Notes under the pieces: model-generated | The model's database searches: none | Told to the model about the DNA's origin: nothing | What the model saw: only the letters and a program-made list of their open reading frames with translations | Program-made: the position numbers and the translations under genes | Origin: CAZYFH01 sp965249175 | GTDB lineage: Bacteria > Acidobacteriota > Vicinamibacteria > Vicinamibacterales > UBA8438 | Length of the DNA stretch: 64,000 bases | Assembly: GCA_965249175.1 (NCBI GenBank) | Contig: OZ252227.1 | Coordinates: forward strand, 2,232,001-2,296,000 | Direction of reading: 5' to 3' | Part shown: positions 26,049-36,504 of the stretch, in pieces | Position numbering within the stretch: position 1 is the stretch's first letter | Layout: the number at the start of each line of letters is the position of its first letter

Positions 26049-28793
26049 ATGTTGGATGCCTTCAAGAAGATGGGGACCGGCGGCGGGAAGCCGGCGCAGG
26101 AGCAGGCGGACGAGCTCAAAGCCCTGATCAACACTTCGCGTGAGGAGCGTGGCGCGCTTAGCGCGATGCTGACGCAGATCGAAGTGCATGCCAAGAAGCT
26201 GCCGCAAGTGGGCAAGTCCCTGCAGCAAGTGAACGACAGGGCGACCGGGGCGACCGGCAAGCTCGAGGAGCTATCGACCAAACTCTCGACCCTCGAGGCT
26301 CGCACAAAGGGGTTCGAGCAGGTCGAGGGGCGCGTCCGATCGCTGGGCGACGCGGTCGGCCAGGCCGAGCAGACCGCGGACAAGCTCCTGGCTCCGGACG
26401 GCGAGCTGCAAAAGCACCGGCAGGCGGTGCAGCAGTTGACGACCCAGACGATTCAGACGACGGCGAACCTCGACGCGCTGAAGAAGGAACGGGCCGGGCT
26501 CGACCAGTTGCGTGACGGGCTGCGGCAGGCCCAGAGCGAAGTCAAGGACTCCGCTGAGCACACCGTCGCGTTGAAGGGCGACTTCGACAAATTGGGGGCG
26601 CGCGCCGCCCAGCTCCGGCAGGAGCACGGGCGCATAAAGGACTCCCTGCGGTCAACCCGCGACGAGGCCACGAACACGACCGAGGCGGTGCGTGACGTCG
26701 AGAAGAAGTTGGGGCCGCTGGCCGAGCTCAACGAGCTCAGCAAGACGACCGAGGAGCGGCTGGCCACGTTGAATTCCCTCGCCGAGCACGTCATGCAGAA
26801 GGTCAAAGTGCTCGAGAGTCAGAAGCACACCGTGGAGCACGCGGTTGTCGAATCGAATCGTTTGAACGAGATGGTCTGGAACATGGATGTGCAGATCGGC
26901 AAGCTCAATGAGGGCACGAAGCTGGCGGCGGAATCCGACGAGACACTGCGCCGGATTGAACAGGTCTCGAGCGAGATCACCACCCAGCTCGAGCAGGCGC
27001 AGCAGGCCAAGAACGGGTTTTCCGCCGACTTGACGAAGCTGGACAAAGGGCGGACTGAGCTCACCGAGTTCGTCAAGGCGCACGTCGAGCGCTTGTCGCT
27101 CGAGCGGAAAGAGTCCGAGTCGTTCGACCAGCGGGTCCAGGCGCTCCAGCACACGCTCGGCGCGCTCGAGCGTGTGTTCGACGGTCTGGCCGGCAAGGAA
27201 AAGGCGGTTGTGGCGATGGGCCAAAAGGCCGACGCGCTGGGCAAGAATCTAGACGCGCTGTCCGGGCGGGCCGAGGAGCTGGCGGGCCGCCAGGAAGGAC
27301 TGACGGCCCTCGAAACGCGGCTCGGGCAGGTCGAGGACTTCGGCACTCGCGTGACGCGCCAGCACGAGACCCTGACCGAGGGGCGGAAAGAGCTCGACAC
27401 GCTCCGGAAGGAGCTCGACGAGTTGTACAAGACGCAAGCGGAGATCAGCAAGGTCCGCGACCAGGTCGGCGCTGATCGCACGGCGTTCGAGGCGTTGTTG
27501 ACGCGGGTCGAAGAGTTCCGGCGCCACATCCCTGAGCTCGACTCCCGCATGGACGCCATCAGCGAGAAGCTGTCGGTGGTCGACGAGGGCACGCAGAAGG
27601 CGGCGACGCTTGTCGCCATTGCCGACGATCTCGACAACCAGATGACCCGGATCGGCGCGCATCAGCAGTTGGTGGAGAAAATCGATACGCGGTTAAACAC
27701 GCTCAACGCCCTGAGCGTGTCGGTCGACAAGCGACTTGAGGAGCAGATCGCGCGGCGCAACGAGGTCGAGGCGCTCAAGAGCGACTGCGACGGGCTCGAC
27801 GTACGGGTGAGTGATGCCCACCAGAAGCTTCAGGCCGTGTCCAGTCTGCAGCACAAGCTGCTACCGATCACGACGCGGGTAGCCAGCCTCAGGTCACAGA
27901 TCGATAAGGCCGCCGCCGCCTTCAAAGGCAGCCAGCGCGATGAGGCAGAGTTGGCGGCTCAAGAAAAGCGTCTGACGGTGCTTGCTGACGGCAGTCGCGA
28001 CGTCGCGGCGTCGGTGGAAGAGCGTTTGAAGCAGATCCAAGGGGTCTCGGAAGAGCTGACCCGCGCGTCGACGATCAAGGAAGAGTTGACCGAGGAGCTC
28101 GGGCGCGTGCAGGCGCGGCAGCGTGACGTCGGCACGCACGTGAAGACGACGGAGGACCAGATCGCGCAGGTCACCAAACGGCTCAAACAGCTCGACCACC
28201 GTCACACCCAGCTGGCGTTCGTGGAGAAGAGGATCGCTGGATTCGAGGGGCGTCTCACCGAGCTCAAGACGCTCAGCGACAACGTGGAAAGCCAGATTCA
28301 GGCGATCGCGACCCGGGAGGCGTTCGTCGGGTCGGTCAAGAAAGGCGTCGACGAGGTCCATCAGATCAGCCAGCGGAGCCGCGCGGACCTCCAGCACGTC
28401 GTCGACCATCGCAACCAGGTGGATGCCCTCCGGGCACAACTCGACGCGGCCCTCAAGAGCGTCGGGGAGACCGAGGAGCGGATGGCGGTGATCGAGACGC
28501 GCAAGAACCTCGTCGACGAGGTGCAGCTCAAGACTAACGTCATCGTCAACGTGCTCGCGGATGTGCGCGTCAACCTCGAGATGCTTAGTGAGCAGCGGAC
28601 AGTCGTGGACCATGTCGTCGAGAGCATGGCGCGCGTGAACGACACCGTGCAGAGCGCGCAGGCGACGCTCAAGTCGCTGCAGACAGAGCGCGAGCTTGCG
28701 GAACGCATCGAGCGAGGCATCAAGTTGCTGCGCGCGAAAACCGGGTCACCGGTGGACCAAAGTCAGGGTCAGCGTCGACAGGAGTCCGCCTGA
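26049..28793 (+). CDS. Very long coiled-coil protein of unknown function
   Basis: 914 residues, from the ATG placed correctly behind AGGAG. Nearly all of it is charged heptad sequence rich in E, K, Q, L and A (KPAQEQADELKALINTSREE near the start, then repeated LEELSTKLSTLEAR-type runs). It has no Walker motif, no signal peptide and no membrane helix, so it is not an SMC protein; a rod-like cytoplasmic scaffold is the best description. Isolated helix breaks may divide it into segments. It lies 184 bp after the phosphatidyltransferase gene and has the duplicated leader. I do not recognise a family. Confidence 0.75.
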   Translation: MLDAFKKMGTGGGKPAQEQADELKALINTSREERGALSAMLTQIEVHAKKLPQVGKSLQQVNDRATGATGKLEELSTKLSTLEARTKGFEQVEGRVRSLGDAVGQAEQTADKLLAPDGELQKHRQAVQQLTTQTIQTTANLDALKKERAGLDQLRDGLRQAQSEVKDSAEHTVALKGDFDKLGARAAQLRQEHGRIKDSLRSTRDEATNTTEAVRDVEKKLGPLAELNELSKTTEERLATLNSLAEHVMQKVKVLESQKHTVEHAVVESNRLNEMVWNMDVQIGKLNEGTKLAAESDETLRRIEQVSSEITTQLEQAQQAKNGFSADLTKLDKGRTELTEFVKAHVERLSLERKESESFDQRVQALQHTLGALERVFDGLAGKEKAVVAMGQKADALGKNLDALSGRAEELAGRQEGLTALETRLGQVEDFGTRVTRQHETLTEGRKELDTLRKELDELYKTQAEISKVRDQVGADRTAFEALLTRVEEFRRHIPELDSRMDAISEKLSVVDEGTQKAATLVAIADDLDNQMTRIGAHQQLVEKIDTRLNTLNALSVSVDKRLEEQIARRNEVEALKSDCDGLDVRVSDAHQKLQAVSSLQHKLLPITTRVASLRSQIDKAAAAFKGSQRDEAELAAQEKRLTVLADGSRDVAASVEERLKQIQGVSEELTRASTIKEELTEELGRVQARQRDVGTHVKTTEDQIAQVTKRLKQLDHRHTQLAFVEKRIAGFEGRLTELKTLSDNVESQIQAIATREAFVGSVKKGVDEVHQISQRSRADLQHVVDHRNQVDALRAQLDAALKSVGETEERMAVIETRKNLVDEVQLKTNVIVNVLADVRVNLEMLSEQRTVVDHVVESMARVNDTVQSAQATLKSLQTERELAERIERGIKLLRAKTGSPVDQSQGQRRQESA

Positions 28794-28823
28794 GACGAGA
28801 GGCGGCGACGCTTTGCGCAGCAC

Positions 28824-29765
<942 letters not shown>

Positions 29766-29771
29766 CGTCGC

Positions 29772-31217
29772 TCAGTACGCGTGCTTGAAGAAGGACAGGC
29801 GGAGGAGGGTCAACCACATGATTTTGAAGTCAAGCCCGACCGACCAGTTCTCGATGTAGTAGAGATCGTACTCGATGCGCTTTTCGATCGAGGTGTTGCC
29901 GCGCCAACCGTTCACTTGGGCCCACCCGGTCATTCCCGACTTCACCTTGTGGCGCAGCATGTATTGCGGGACGCGTTCCTTGAACTGATGCACGAAGAAC
30001 GGCCGCTCGGGCCGCGGCCCCACCAGGGACATGTCTCCCGTGAGCACGTTCCAGAGCTGCGGGAACTCGTCCAGGCTGAAGCGCCGCAGGATGCGCCCGA
30101 CCGCGGTGCGCCTGGGATCGTTCTCACGCGCCCAGACCGGACCGGTCTCCTGCTCGGCGCCATCGAACATCGACCGGAACTTCAAGACCATGAACGGGCG
30201 GCCATCGAGTCCCATGCGTTCCTGTCGATAGAAGACCGGGCCGGTGGAGGTGGCGCGAATGGTGGCGGCAATGGCCGCGAAGGGCAGCGCGAGCACCGCG
30301 AGCCCGGTCGCCGACAGACCAATATCGATGACGCGCTTCACGATGCTGTTGAAACCCTGCAGCGGCACGTCGTTGACGTTGATCAGCGGGATGCCGTCGA
30401 GGTCTTCCAGGCGCGCCCGGAGCGTCACGAACTGCAGGAAATCCGGAATCACCTTGACATCGATGCACTCTCGATTCGCGATCTCGACGAGGCCGAGCAT
30501 CTTCACGTGCTGATCGAGCGGCAGCGCCACGTAGAGCTGATCGATGTGTTCCCGTCGGATGATCTCCTCCGTATCCGCGAGAGGGCCGAGCAGAGGCAAG
30601 CCGCGGTACCCGAGATGGTCGTCGCCTGGGGCGTCATCGACGAACCCGGCAATCCGATACCCGAACTCGGTGTTTTGGAGAAAGCGGTCAGCGACGTGTC
30701 TGGCGAGGTCGCCGGTGCCGGCGATCAGCACGCGCCGCAATCCGATCCCCTTGCGGAAGCGGCGTTCCATCGCTGCGCGCACTGCGTCGCGCGACGCGTA
30801 CGTGAATGCGACGTTGACGAGGAGGAACAGCCCCCAGACCAGCTGGGAGACCTCGTACGCGCCGGCCGCACGCGCCGCGGGTGAGGCGTAGTACACCTCG
30901 AAGACCAGCGTGCCGAGGAGGCCGAGCACGATGGACAGGAGGGTGCCGACGAAGACGGCGAAGAAATCCTCGACCCGCGTCCGGTTCCGTTTGAGGCGGT
31001 AGACCCCGTGGAGGTGGAAGGCGACGGGTACCAGGACACCAATGAACGGCGCAAGCACCAGATACTGGTCGAACGGTGGCTGGCCTTTAGGTGCGGCCAC
31101 GATGCCGGACTCGAAGCGCGCGAGATATGCAAGGGCGAAGGCTGACATGGCGAGGAGGCCGTCCAGGACGATGTGACACGTGACGAGCGCCCGCGTCTGA
31201 CGCGTCATCATCATCAT
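29772..31217 (-). CDS. Undecaprenyl-phosphate sugar-1-phosphate transferase (WcaJ-like initiator)
   Basis: 481 residues. The start is the first of four ATGs at 31206-31217, behind GGAGG (31229-31233). Four or so N-terminal transmembrane helices, then a Rossmann-like CoA-binding-type domain (VLIAGTGDLARHVADRFL), a fifth helix, and the catalytic sugar transferase domain with KFRSMFDGAE, DEFPQLWNVLTGDMSLVGPR and PGMTGWAQVNG-like SGMTGWAQVNGWRG. It would load the first sugar phosphate onto undecaprenyl phosphate at the inner membrane. The GT upstream stops inside its ATGATG start, so they are coupled. Confidence 0.93.
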   Translation of the reverse strand: MMMMTRQTRALVTCHIVLDGLLAMSAFALAYLARFESGIVAAPKGQPPFDQYLVLAPFIGVLVPVAFHLHGVYRLKRNRTRVEDFFAVFVGTLLSIVLGLLGTLVFEVYYASPAARAAGAYEVSQLVWGLFLLVNVAFTYASRDAVRAAMERRFRKGIGLRRVLIAGTGDLARHVADRFLQNTEFGYRIAGFVDDAPGDDHLGYRGLPLLGPLADTEEIIRREHIDQLYVALPLDQHVKMLGLVEIANRECIDVKVIPDFLQFVTLRARLEDLDGIPLINVNDVPLQGFNSIVKRVIDIGLSATGLAVLALPFAAIAATIRATSTGPVFYRQERMGLDGRPFMVLKFRSMFDGAEQETGPVWARENDPRRTAVGRILRRFSLDEFPQLWNVLTGDMSLVGPRPERPFFVHQFKERVPQYMLRHKVKSGMTGWAQVNGWRGNTSIEKRIEYDLYYIENWSVGLDFKIMWLTLLRLSFFKHAY

Positions 31218-32079
31218 GGCCGCACTTCCTCCGCGAGGGCCTCGATCGCCGAGCGCATCTCCATCTGGAACCGGGACCGCGAGAACCGAGTGGCGGCCCC
31301 ATGGAGCGCGGTGGGGTCGAACGCCTCGTCGTCGAGGTGATGCATGGCGTCGGCGAACGCCGCCTGGTGCTCTTCCCGGACCAACACGCCTGTCACGCCG
31401 TCCTGGACGGTCTCGCACGCCCCGCCGCCGCCCAAGGCGATCACCGGTCGGCCACAGGCCTGTGCCTCGACGGGCGCGATCCCGAAGCCCTCCTCCCCGG
31501 GCAGGAGGAACGCGCGGGCGCCTCGATAGAGGTCACGCAGCTCGTCCTGCGAGCAGTGCTCCACGAACGTGACCGTTGGGCCCGCCCGGGCCCGGAGACG
31601 CGCGGCCTCCGGTCCCGTGCCGACGACCTGCAGCGGCACGCCGGCCTGCCCGCAGGCCGCGATGGCGAGATCGATGCGCTTGTAAGGCACGAGAGCCGAA
31701 ACGACCAAGAAATAGCGTCCTGGTGAAGCCCCGTTCGGGGTGAAGAACTCCGTGTCGACGGGTGGATAGACGACGTCGGACGCCCGATTATAGTATCGGT
31801 CGATCCGCCCCGCAACATGCTGGGAAATAGCGACATAGGGTGGACCAGACCGGACGTGCCGGCGTCCCAGCGCGCGAGCCTGCGCATCGCCATCCCGTAG
31901 ACCTGACTCCGGACCCGCCCGACCCGCGCGCGGCCGAAGTGCGCGTCGAACTGGTCCCAGGCATACCGCCGCTCTCTCGCCCCGCGCATCCCGGTCAGCC
32001 AGTCCTGGATCAGGGCAACGCGCCGCGTGCCGAGCCGCGCGGGTGAGGCGTCCGCCGTAGGTCGTGCGATGTTCGCCAC
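31214..32079 (-). pseudogene. Family 4 glycosyltransferase, internal deletion plus frameshift
   Basis: N-terminus RVALIQDWLTGMRG (the start of WbaZ-type family 4 glycosyltransferases) joins abruptly to RYAWDQFDAHFGRARVGR, which lies about 85 residues further on in intact relatives; the join is near 31,975. A one-base deletion near 31,840 then shifts the frame before YVAISQHVAGRIDRYYNR, the rest of the N-domain, and the donor-binding domain (VGTGPEAARLR, GEEGFGIAPVEAQACGRPVI). Both lesions should abolish activity. The stop overlaps the sugar transferase start. Confidence 0.75.
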
Positions 32080-32083
32080 TCAC

Positions 32084-33199
32084 CTAGGCCCCGGCCGCGA
32101 CCTCGCCGTAGATCTGGCGTACCTTGGCGACCGATTGCTCCCAGGAGAACACCCGGGCCCGCGCGAGGCCCTTGCGTCGGAGCTCCTCTCGGAGTGTCCG
32201 ATCAACGAGCGCGCGGGTGATGCCGTCCGCAATCGACGCCGGATCACGCGGGTCGATCAGCACCGCCGCGTCGCCGAGGACCTCCGGCAGCGAAGAGACG
32301 TTGGATGCGACGACCGGCGTGCCGCTCGCGAGTGCCTCGAGCGGGGAGAGCCCGAACCCTTCGTAGAGCGAGGGAAACACGAAGACGTCGGCCAGACGGT
32401 AGAGCACAGCCAGTGTGGTCGCCGGCAAGTAGCCCAGAAACCGCACGTGTTTGTGGAGGTGGTGCCGGTGGACGGCGCGTCGCAGTGTCGCGTATCTGGA
32501 GACCTCGCTCCCGGAGACGAGGAGACCGAGGTCGTCGAGACCCGAGCGGCGGACGAGCATGAATGCCTCGATGAGACGCTCGAGGTTCTTGTGCGGTAAC
32601 ACATTGCCGGCATACATGACGAAGCGGTCGGACAGTTGATAGCGTTCGCGGACCCGTACCATGTCTTCCTCTGACGGCTCGACGCGGAAGTGCTCGTCGA
32701 TGGCATTGGGGATGACGGTGATTTTGTCCTCCGGGACGTCGAAGAAATGCAGGATGTCCTGTTTGGAGGATTCCGACACGGTGAGCACGCGGCTCGCCCG
32801 GCGAAGCGCGTACCAGATCTGTGCCCGCGCGTAGGTGTGCGCGAAGCGGTTCGGGAGATACTGCGGAAACCGGAGGTGGATGCAGTCGTGGATCGTGACG
32901 ATCGCGCGGCACGGTGTCAAAGGAGGCAGCACGTAGTGCGGCGCGTGAAAGAGCTGGGCGCCGGCGCGGCGGAGGTCGAACGGCACGAAGAACTGCTCGC
33001 TCATGGAGTAGTTACCGGCACGCTCGGTGACTGCTCGAAAGTTGCGACCGAGCGACTCCGCCAACGCCGAGTCGTCGCGCTGGCACAACAGCACGTACTC
33101 GGTGTCGTGGTCGAGGCGCGCCAACTCGTGGACCAGGTTGCGGACGTAGGTGCCGATCCCGAAGTCGTGCAGCTTGCGCGCGTCGATCGCTACTCGCAC
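32084..33199 (-). CDS. Glycosyltransferase family 4
   Basis: 371 residues, GT-B fold. N-domain begins RVAIDARKLHDFGIGTYVRN; the HAPHYVLPP and TIHDCIHLRFPQYLPNRF segments, VSESSKQDI, VIPNAIDEHF, the NKNLERL-like HKNLERLI, and the donor site FVFPSLYEGFGLSPLEALAS are all seen. It probably adds a sugar, commonly mannose, to the lipid-linked polysaccharide on the cytoplasmic side. Donor specificity cannot be read. 4 bp upstream of the broken GT gene on the same strand. Confidence 0.92.
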   Translation of the reverse strand: MRVAIDARKLHDFGIGTYVRNLVHELARLDHDTEYVLLCQRDDSALAESLGRNFRAVTERAGNYSMSEQFFVPFDLRRAGAQLFHAPHYVLPPLTPCRAIVTIHDCIHLRFPQYLPNRFAHTYARAQIWYALRRASRVLTVSESSKQDILHFFDVPEDKITVIPNAIDEHFRVEPSEEDMVRVRERYQLSDRFVMYAGNVLPHKNLERLIEAFMLVRRSGLDDLGLLVSGSEVSRYATLRRAVHRHHLHKHVRFLGYLPATTLAVLYRLADVFVFPSLYEGFGLSPLEALASGTPVVASNVSSLPEVLGDAAVLIDPRDPASIADGITRALVDRTLREELRRKGLARARVFSWEQSVAKVRQIYGEVAAGA

Positions 33200-33247
33200 C
33201 GAGCCACTATACCAGCCGTGGATCCGGACCTCCGGTCGCCAGCCCGG

Positions 33248-34063
33248 TCACGGCAGCTCGCCGCGCAGCCGCAAATAGATGCGCAAGAACGGCACCCATC
33301 GCGGGTGGTGCTTCGCATAGAACGCGAGGTGACTCCGCCGATACGCTCGATGCGTGGCGGCCGGCGCCGTGATGCCGGCCTGACCCCGGGCGTGGATGAT
33401 CTCGGCCTTTGGCGTGAACAAGATGCGCCGCCCACGCCTGCGCATCGCCGCGCAGAAGTCGATGTCTTCTGTATAGAGGAAGAACTGCTCGTCGAGCAGA
33501 CCGACGGCCTCCGCGTCGGCGCGGCGCACGAGCAGGCAGGCGCCGCTGACCCAGTCGGGGTAATGCGCCGTCCGCGCGCGGCGATCGAGCCAGCGCACGG
33601 CCGCTGGGTGGCGAGCCGCGAGCGCGCGACCAAGCAGCTTCTGTCGCGCCTCGCTCCACGGCGACATCATGCGACCAAACGACAGCTCGAGCTCGCCCTG
33701 TGGGGTGAGCACCCGCGGGCCGGCGATGGCCGCCGTCTGGTCGGCCTCGAGTGCAGCAATCAGGCGGTCGACGCTGCCCGCCGGGACGACCGTATCGCTG
33801 TTCAACAGCAACAGCAGGTCGGCGCTGGAGGCGCGGATCCCGGCGTTGGTTGCGCACGCGTACCCCGCGTTGTGGTCCATCGCGATGACCTGCACATGCG
33901 GCCACCCGGAGCGGACCGCGTCGGCGCTACCGTCCGTCGACCCGTTGTCGACGACCACGATGTCGTGGTCCGTGACGGGCGCTGGGCTGTGCAGCGACCT
34001 GAGACAGGCCTCGAGTGCCGCGCGGGTATTGAAGCTGACGATGACAATGGCGACGTGGCTCAC
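33248..34063 (-). CDS. Glycosyltransferase family 2
   Basis: 271 residues from GTG at 34061-34063, chosen because it overlaps the stop of the upstream gene (GTGA). GT-A fold: AIVIVSFNTRAALEACLRSL, DIVVVDNGSTDGSADAV (DXD-type nucleotide-sugar site around DNGS), LNSDTVVPAGS, DWVSGACLLVRR and FFLYTEDIDFCAAMRRRG. The layout is that of rhamnosyltransferase-like GT2 enzymes. It works with the neighbouring family 4 enzymes on the same polysaccharide. Confidence 0.92.
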   Translation of the reverse strand: MSHVAIVIVSFNTRAALEACLRSLHSPAPVTDHDIVVVDNGSTDGSADAVRSGWPHVQVIAMDHNAGYACATNAGIRASSADLLLLLNSDTVVPAGSVDRLIAALEADQTAAIAGPRVLTPQGELELSFGRMMSPWSEARQKLLGRALAARHPAAVRWLDRRARTAHYPDWVSGACLLVRRADAEAVGLLDEQFFLYTEDIDFCAAMRRRGRRILFTPKAEIIHARGQAGITAPAATHRAYRRSHLAFYAKHHPRWVPFLRIYLRLRGELP

Positions 34064-35178
34064 GCCCCGTCCTCCTTCGCCTGCACGAGAACGGCCAATG
34101 TCTCTGCCGCCGCGCGGTCCCACGTGAATCGCGCGAGTAGCGGTTGGGCGTCGGCGAGCAGCCCTGCCCGCACCGTGTCATCGCGCATGACGGTCACGAT
34201 CTCGCGCGCGACCGCGACGGGGTCCTCCACCGGCACGAACCGGGCGGCGCTGCCATAGACCTCGCGGGCCACGGGCGTGTCGCCGGCGATGAGCGGCACG
34301 CCGGCGGCCAGGGCCTCGAGCGGTGTCATCCCGAACCCCTCGTACTCCGAGAGAAAGACAAAGACCCGCGCCCGCCCGTACAGTGCGGCCAGATCGTCGT
34401 CCGCGAGGTGACCGTGCAGGCTCGTGCGATCGGCGACACCGGCTGCCTCGGCCGAGGCCTCGAGGTCTTGTCGCGGTTGGGTACGGTCTGCGCCAACGAT
34501 GGCCAGCGTGGCGTCGGGCACGTCACGAGCGACGACGGCGAATGCTTGAATCAGGGTCGGGAGATGCCGGCGATTGAACAACGACCCGACGTACAACACC
34601 GTTGCGGGTGCCGTCACGCCTTGCGACGGATACGGACACGGACGCGGCGCGGAGACGCCGTTGTACACCACGGCTACACGCGACCCATCGAGGTCGAAGT
34701 GGCGGATGATCTCCGCGCGGGCGAACTGTGACACGGTGACGATCCGTGCGGCCCGCGCCGCCGCGCGTCGTGCCAACCAGCGCCGGCGGAGCCCCTCGCG
34801 CCATCCAAACCACTCCGGATGCACCGCGAACGCGATGTCATGCAGCGTCACCACACAGGGCGTCGGCAACCGGAGTGGGAGGGAGTAGCCCGGGCCAAAG
34901 AAGACGTCGAGGGCGTCCCCGCGCGCCTCCCGATCGAGCGACGTCTGCTCCCACCAGATACTCGGCGCACCGGGAATCGTCCGGTGTTCTATCCGGGCGC
35001 CGGCCGGCTGCGCGGCGTCCGTGAGGTCGCTCAGGTCTGTGTCGGACCCGGTGTAGACCACCAAGTGGTGGCCGCTGGCTGTGGGATCGCGGACCCACCT
35101 TTGCACCAGCTCGGCGAGGTAGCGTCCGACGCCGGTGCGGTTGCCGGCGAGCTCCCGACCGTCGATCCCGATCCTCAT
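34060..35178 (-). CDS. Glycosyltransferase family 4
   Basis: 372 residues, GT-B fold. RIGIDGRELAGNRTGVGRYL at the start, TLHDIAFAVHPEWFG, VSQFARAEIIRHFDL, VLYVGSLFNRRHLPTLI, and the donor-binding VFVFLSEYEGFGMTPLEALA. Stop overlaps the GT2 start and its start overlaps the end of the next GT gene (4 bp), so four glycosyltransferases form one tightly coupled operon. Confidence 0.92.
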   Translation of the reverse strand: MRIGIDGRELAGNRTGVGRYLAELVQRWVRDPTASGHHLVVYTGSDTDLSDLTDAAQPAGARIEHRTIPGAPSIWWEQTSLDREARGDALDVFFGPGYSLPLRLPTPCVVTLHDIAFAVHPEWFGWREGLRRRWLARRAAARAARIVTVSQFARAEIIRHFDLDGSRVAVVYNGVSAPRPCPYPSQGVTAPATVLYVGSLFNRRHLPTLIQAFAVVARDVPDATLAIVGADRTQPRQDLEASAEAAGVADRTSLHGHLADDDLAALYGRARVFVFLSEYEGFGMTPLEALAAGVPLIAGDTPVAREVYGSAARFVPVEDPVAVAREIVTVMRDDTVRAGLLADAQPLLARFTWDRAAAETLAVLVQAKEDGA

Positions 35179-36347
35179 GTGGGCGACGTCGAACGGACCG
35201 CGGCTCGCTCGCGCGCCGCGATCGCTCTGGCATATGCGGCGCGCAGCGCGCGGGCGGACGCTTGCCAGCTGAAGGATCTGGCTCGGGCGATCCCGCGCGA
35301 AGCGCAGGTGGCCGCGAGATCCGGGTCATCGAGAAGGCGCGCGATGGTCGACGCCAGCCCATCGGTGTCGGTTGGACTGACCAGGAGACCCGCGTCCCCG
35401 ACGACTTCCGGGAGCGCGCCGCGATTGGCGGCGACGACGGGCACCCCCAGTGTCATCGCTTCCAGCGCCGGGAGGCCGAAGCCTTCGTCGAGTGAGGGCA
35501 ACACGAGCGCGCAGGCGTTCGTGTAGAGCTCCTTGAGCACCGCCTTTGTCACGTAGCCCGTCCGGCGGACGTGACCGGCCAGCGGCGGCTCCTGCATGGC
35601 GCGGAGGCACTCCGCGTCGCCCGGGTCGTCGCCGGCGCCGCCTGCGATGACGAGCTCGGGGAGATCCGCTCGCTGGCCGAGGAGGAGCGCGTACGCGGTG
35701 AGCAGGCGGCCAACGTTCTTGCGCGGGGCCAGCGTGCCGACGAAAAGGAGATGCCCGCGGCGCGGGGGCGCCGCACGTGGGGTCCATGCCGGCGCCCCGT
35801 TCCAGCAGAGCGAGATCGCGTCAGGGGGAATGTCGAGCTGGCGTGCCACCTGCCCCGCGGTGTATCGCGAGGGGACCACGACCTGAGACGCGCGGCGCGC
35901 GTGTTGCCGGACGAGCGCCGGATAGTCGCGTCGAATCTCGCCACGGACCCGCTCGGGGTGGTCCAGGAAATCGAGGTCGTGAATCGTGACCACCTGTGCG
36001 GCGGTTCGTGACGGGAGCAGGAGGGGGTGCGGTGAGTGGACGACGTCGAATCGCTGTCCGGTGAGCGCCTCGATTGGCGGCCACTCGGCGCGATGCCACG
36101 CCAGGTTGAGGAGCCGGACCGGCACCCGTCGATCGACCGTCGCCACCCCTGATGGGAGCGGGACGGCGCCGGGCCGGCCCAGGCGGTCTTTCCAGGAGCT
36201 GCTGAAGAGCGTGACCTCGACCGGATCCGCGGCGGGATCCCCGGCCTCGCCGTCGGGCGCGGCCAGCGCGGCCGCAAGCTGGTGGACGAATTCACCCACG
36301 CCTGTGGGCGCACGAAGGGCCGGCCGATAGTCGATCAAGACACGCAC
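35175..36347 (-). CDS. Glycosyltransferase family 4
   Basis: 390 residues, GT-B fold: RVLIDYRPALRAPTGVGEFV, HSPHPLLLPSRTAAQVVTIH, VVPSRYTAGQVARQLDI, LFVGTLAPRKNVGRLLTAYA, and ALVLPSLDEGFGLPALEAMT. First gene of the leftward operon; the gap to the divergent ugd gene (36,348-36,504) should hold its promoter. Confidence 0.92.
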   Translation of the reverse strand: MRVLIDYRPALRAPTGVGEFVHQLAAALAAPDGEAGDPAADPVEVTLFSSSWKDRLGRPGAVPLPSGVATVDRRVPVRLLNLAWHRAEWPPIEALTGQRFDVVHSPHPLLLPSRTAAQVVTIHDLDFLDHPERVRGEIRRDYPALVRQHARRASQVVVPSRYTAGQVARQLDIPPDAISLCWNGAPAWTPRAAPPRRGHLLFVGTLAPRKNVGRLLTAYALLLGQRADLPELVIAGGAGDDPGDAECLRAMQEPPLAGHVRRTGYVTKAVLKELYTNACALVLPSLDEGFGLPALEAMTLGVPVVAANRGALPEVVGDAGLLVSPTDTDGLASTIARLLDDPDLAATCASRGIARARSFSWQASARALRAAYARAIAARERAAVRSTSPT

Positions 36348-36436
36348 GTCGGTCGCGATGGTAGCATACGGATCAGCGGGTGGGCGGGCGACAGCGGACG
36401 ATGCCAGAATCGTGCAAGTCCTTTAATTTCAATACA

Positions 36437-36465
36437 TTGACAGGTGTCATGGTGCGTGCTACGCT
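36437..36465 (+). promoter_or_regulatory. Putative promoter for ugd
   Basis: TTGACA (36437-36442), 17-bp spacer, TACGCT (36460-36465, a weak -10), 40 bp before the ugd ATG, in an AT-rich island between the divergent polysaccharide operons. Confidence 0.45.
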
Positions 36466-36504
36466 TTCTGATTTTGTGGTGCGGCATGAGCGGGGTCCTG
36501 GGCG

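Noticed and set aside
32690..34258. Long plus-strand open frame (522 codons) across the glycosyltransferase genes
   Set aside because: Antisense shadow of two clear GT genes; no family motif, composition typical of reverse-frame high-GC reading.
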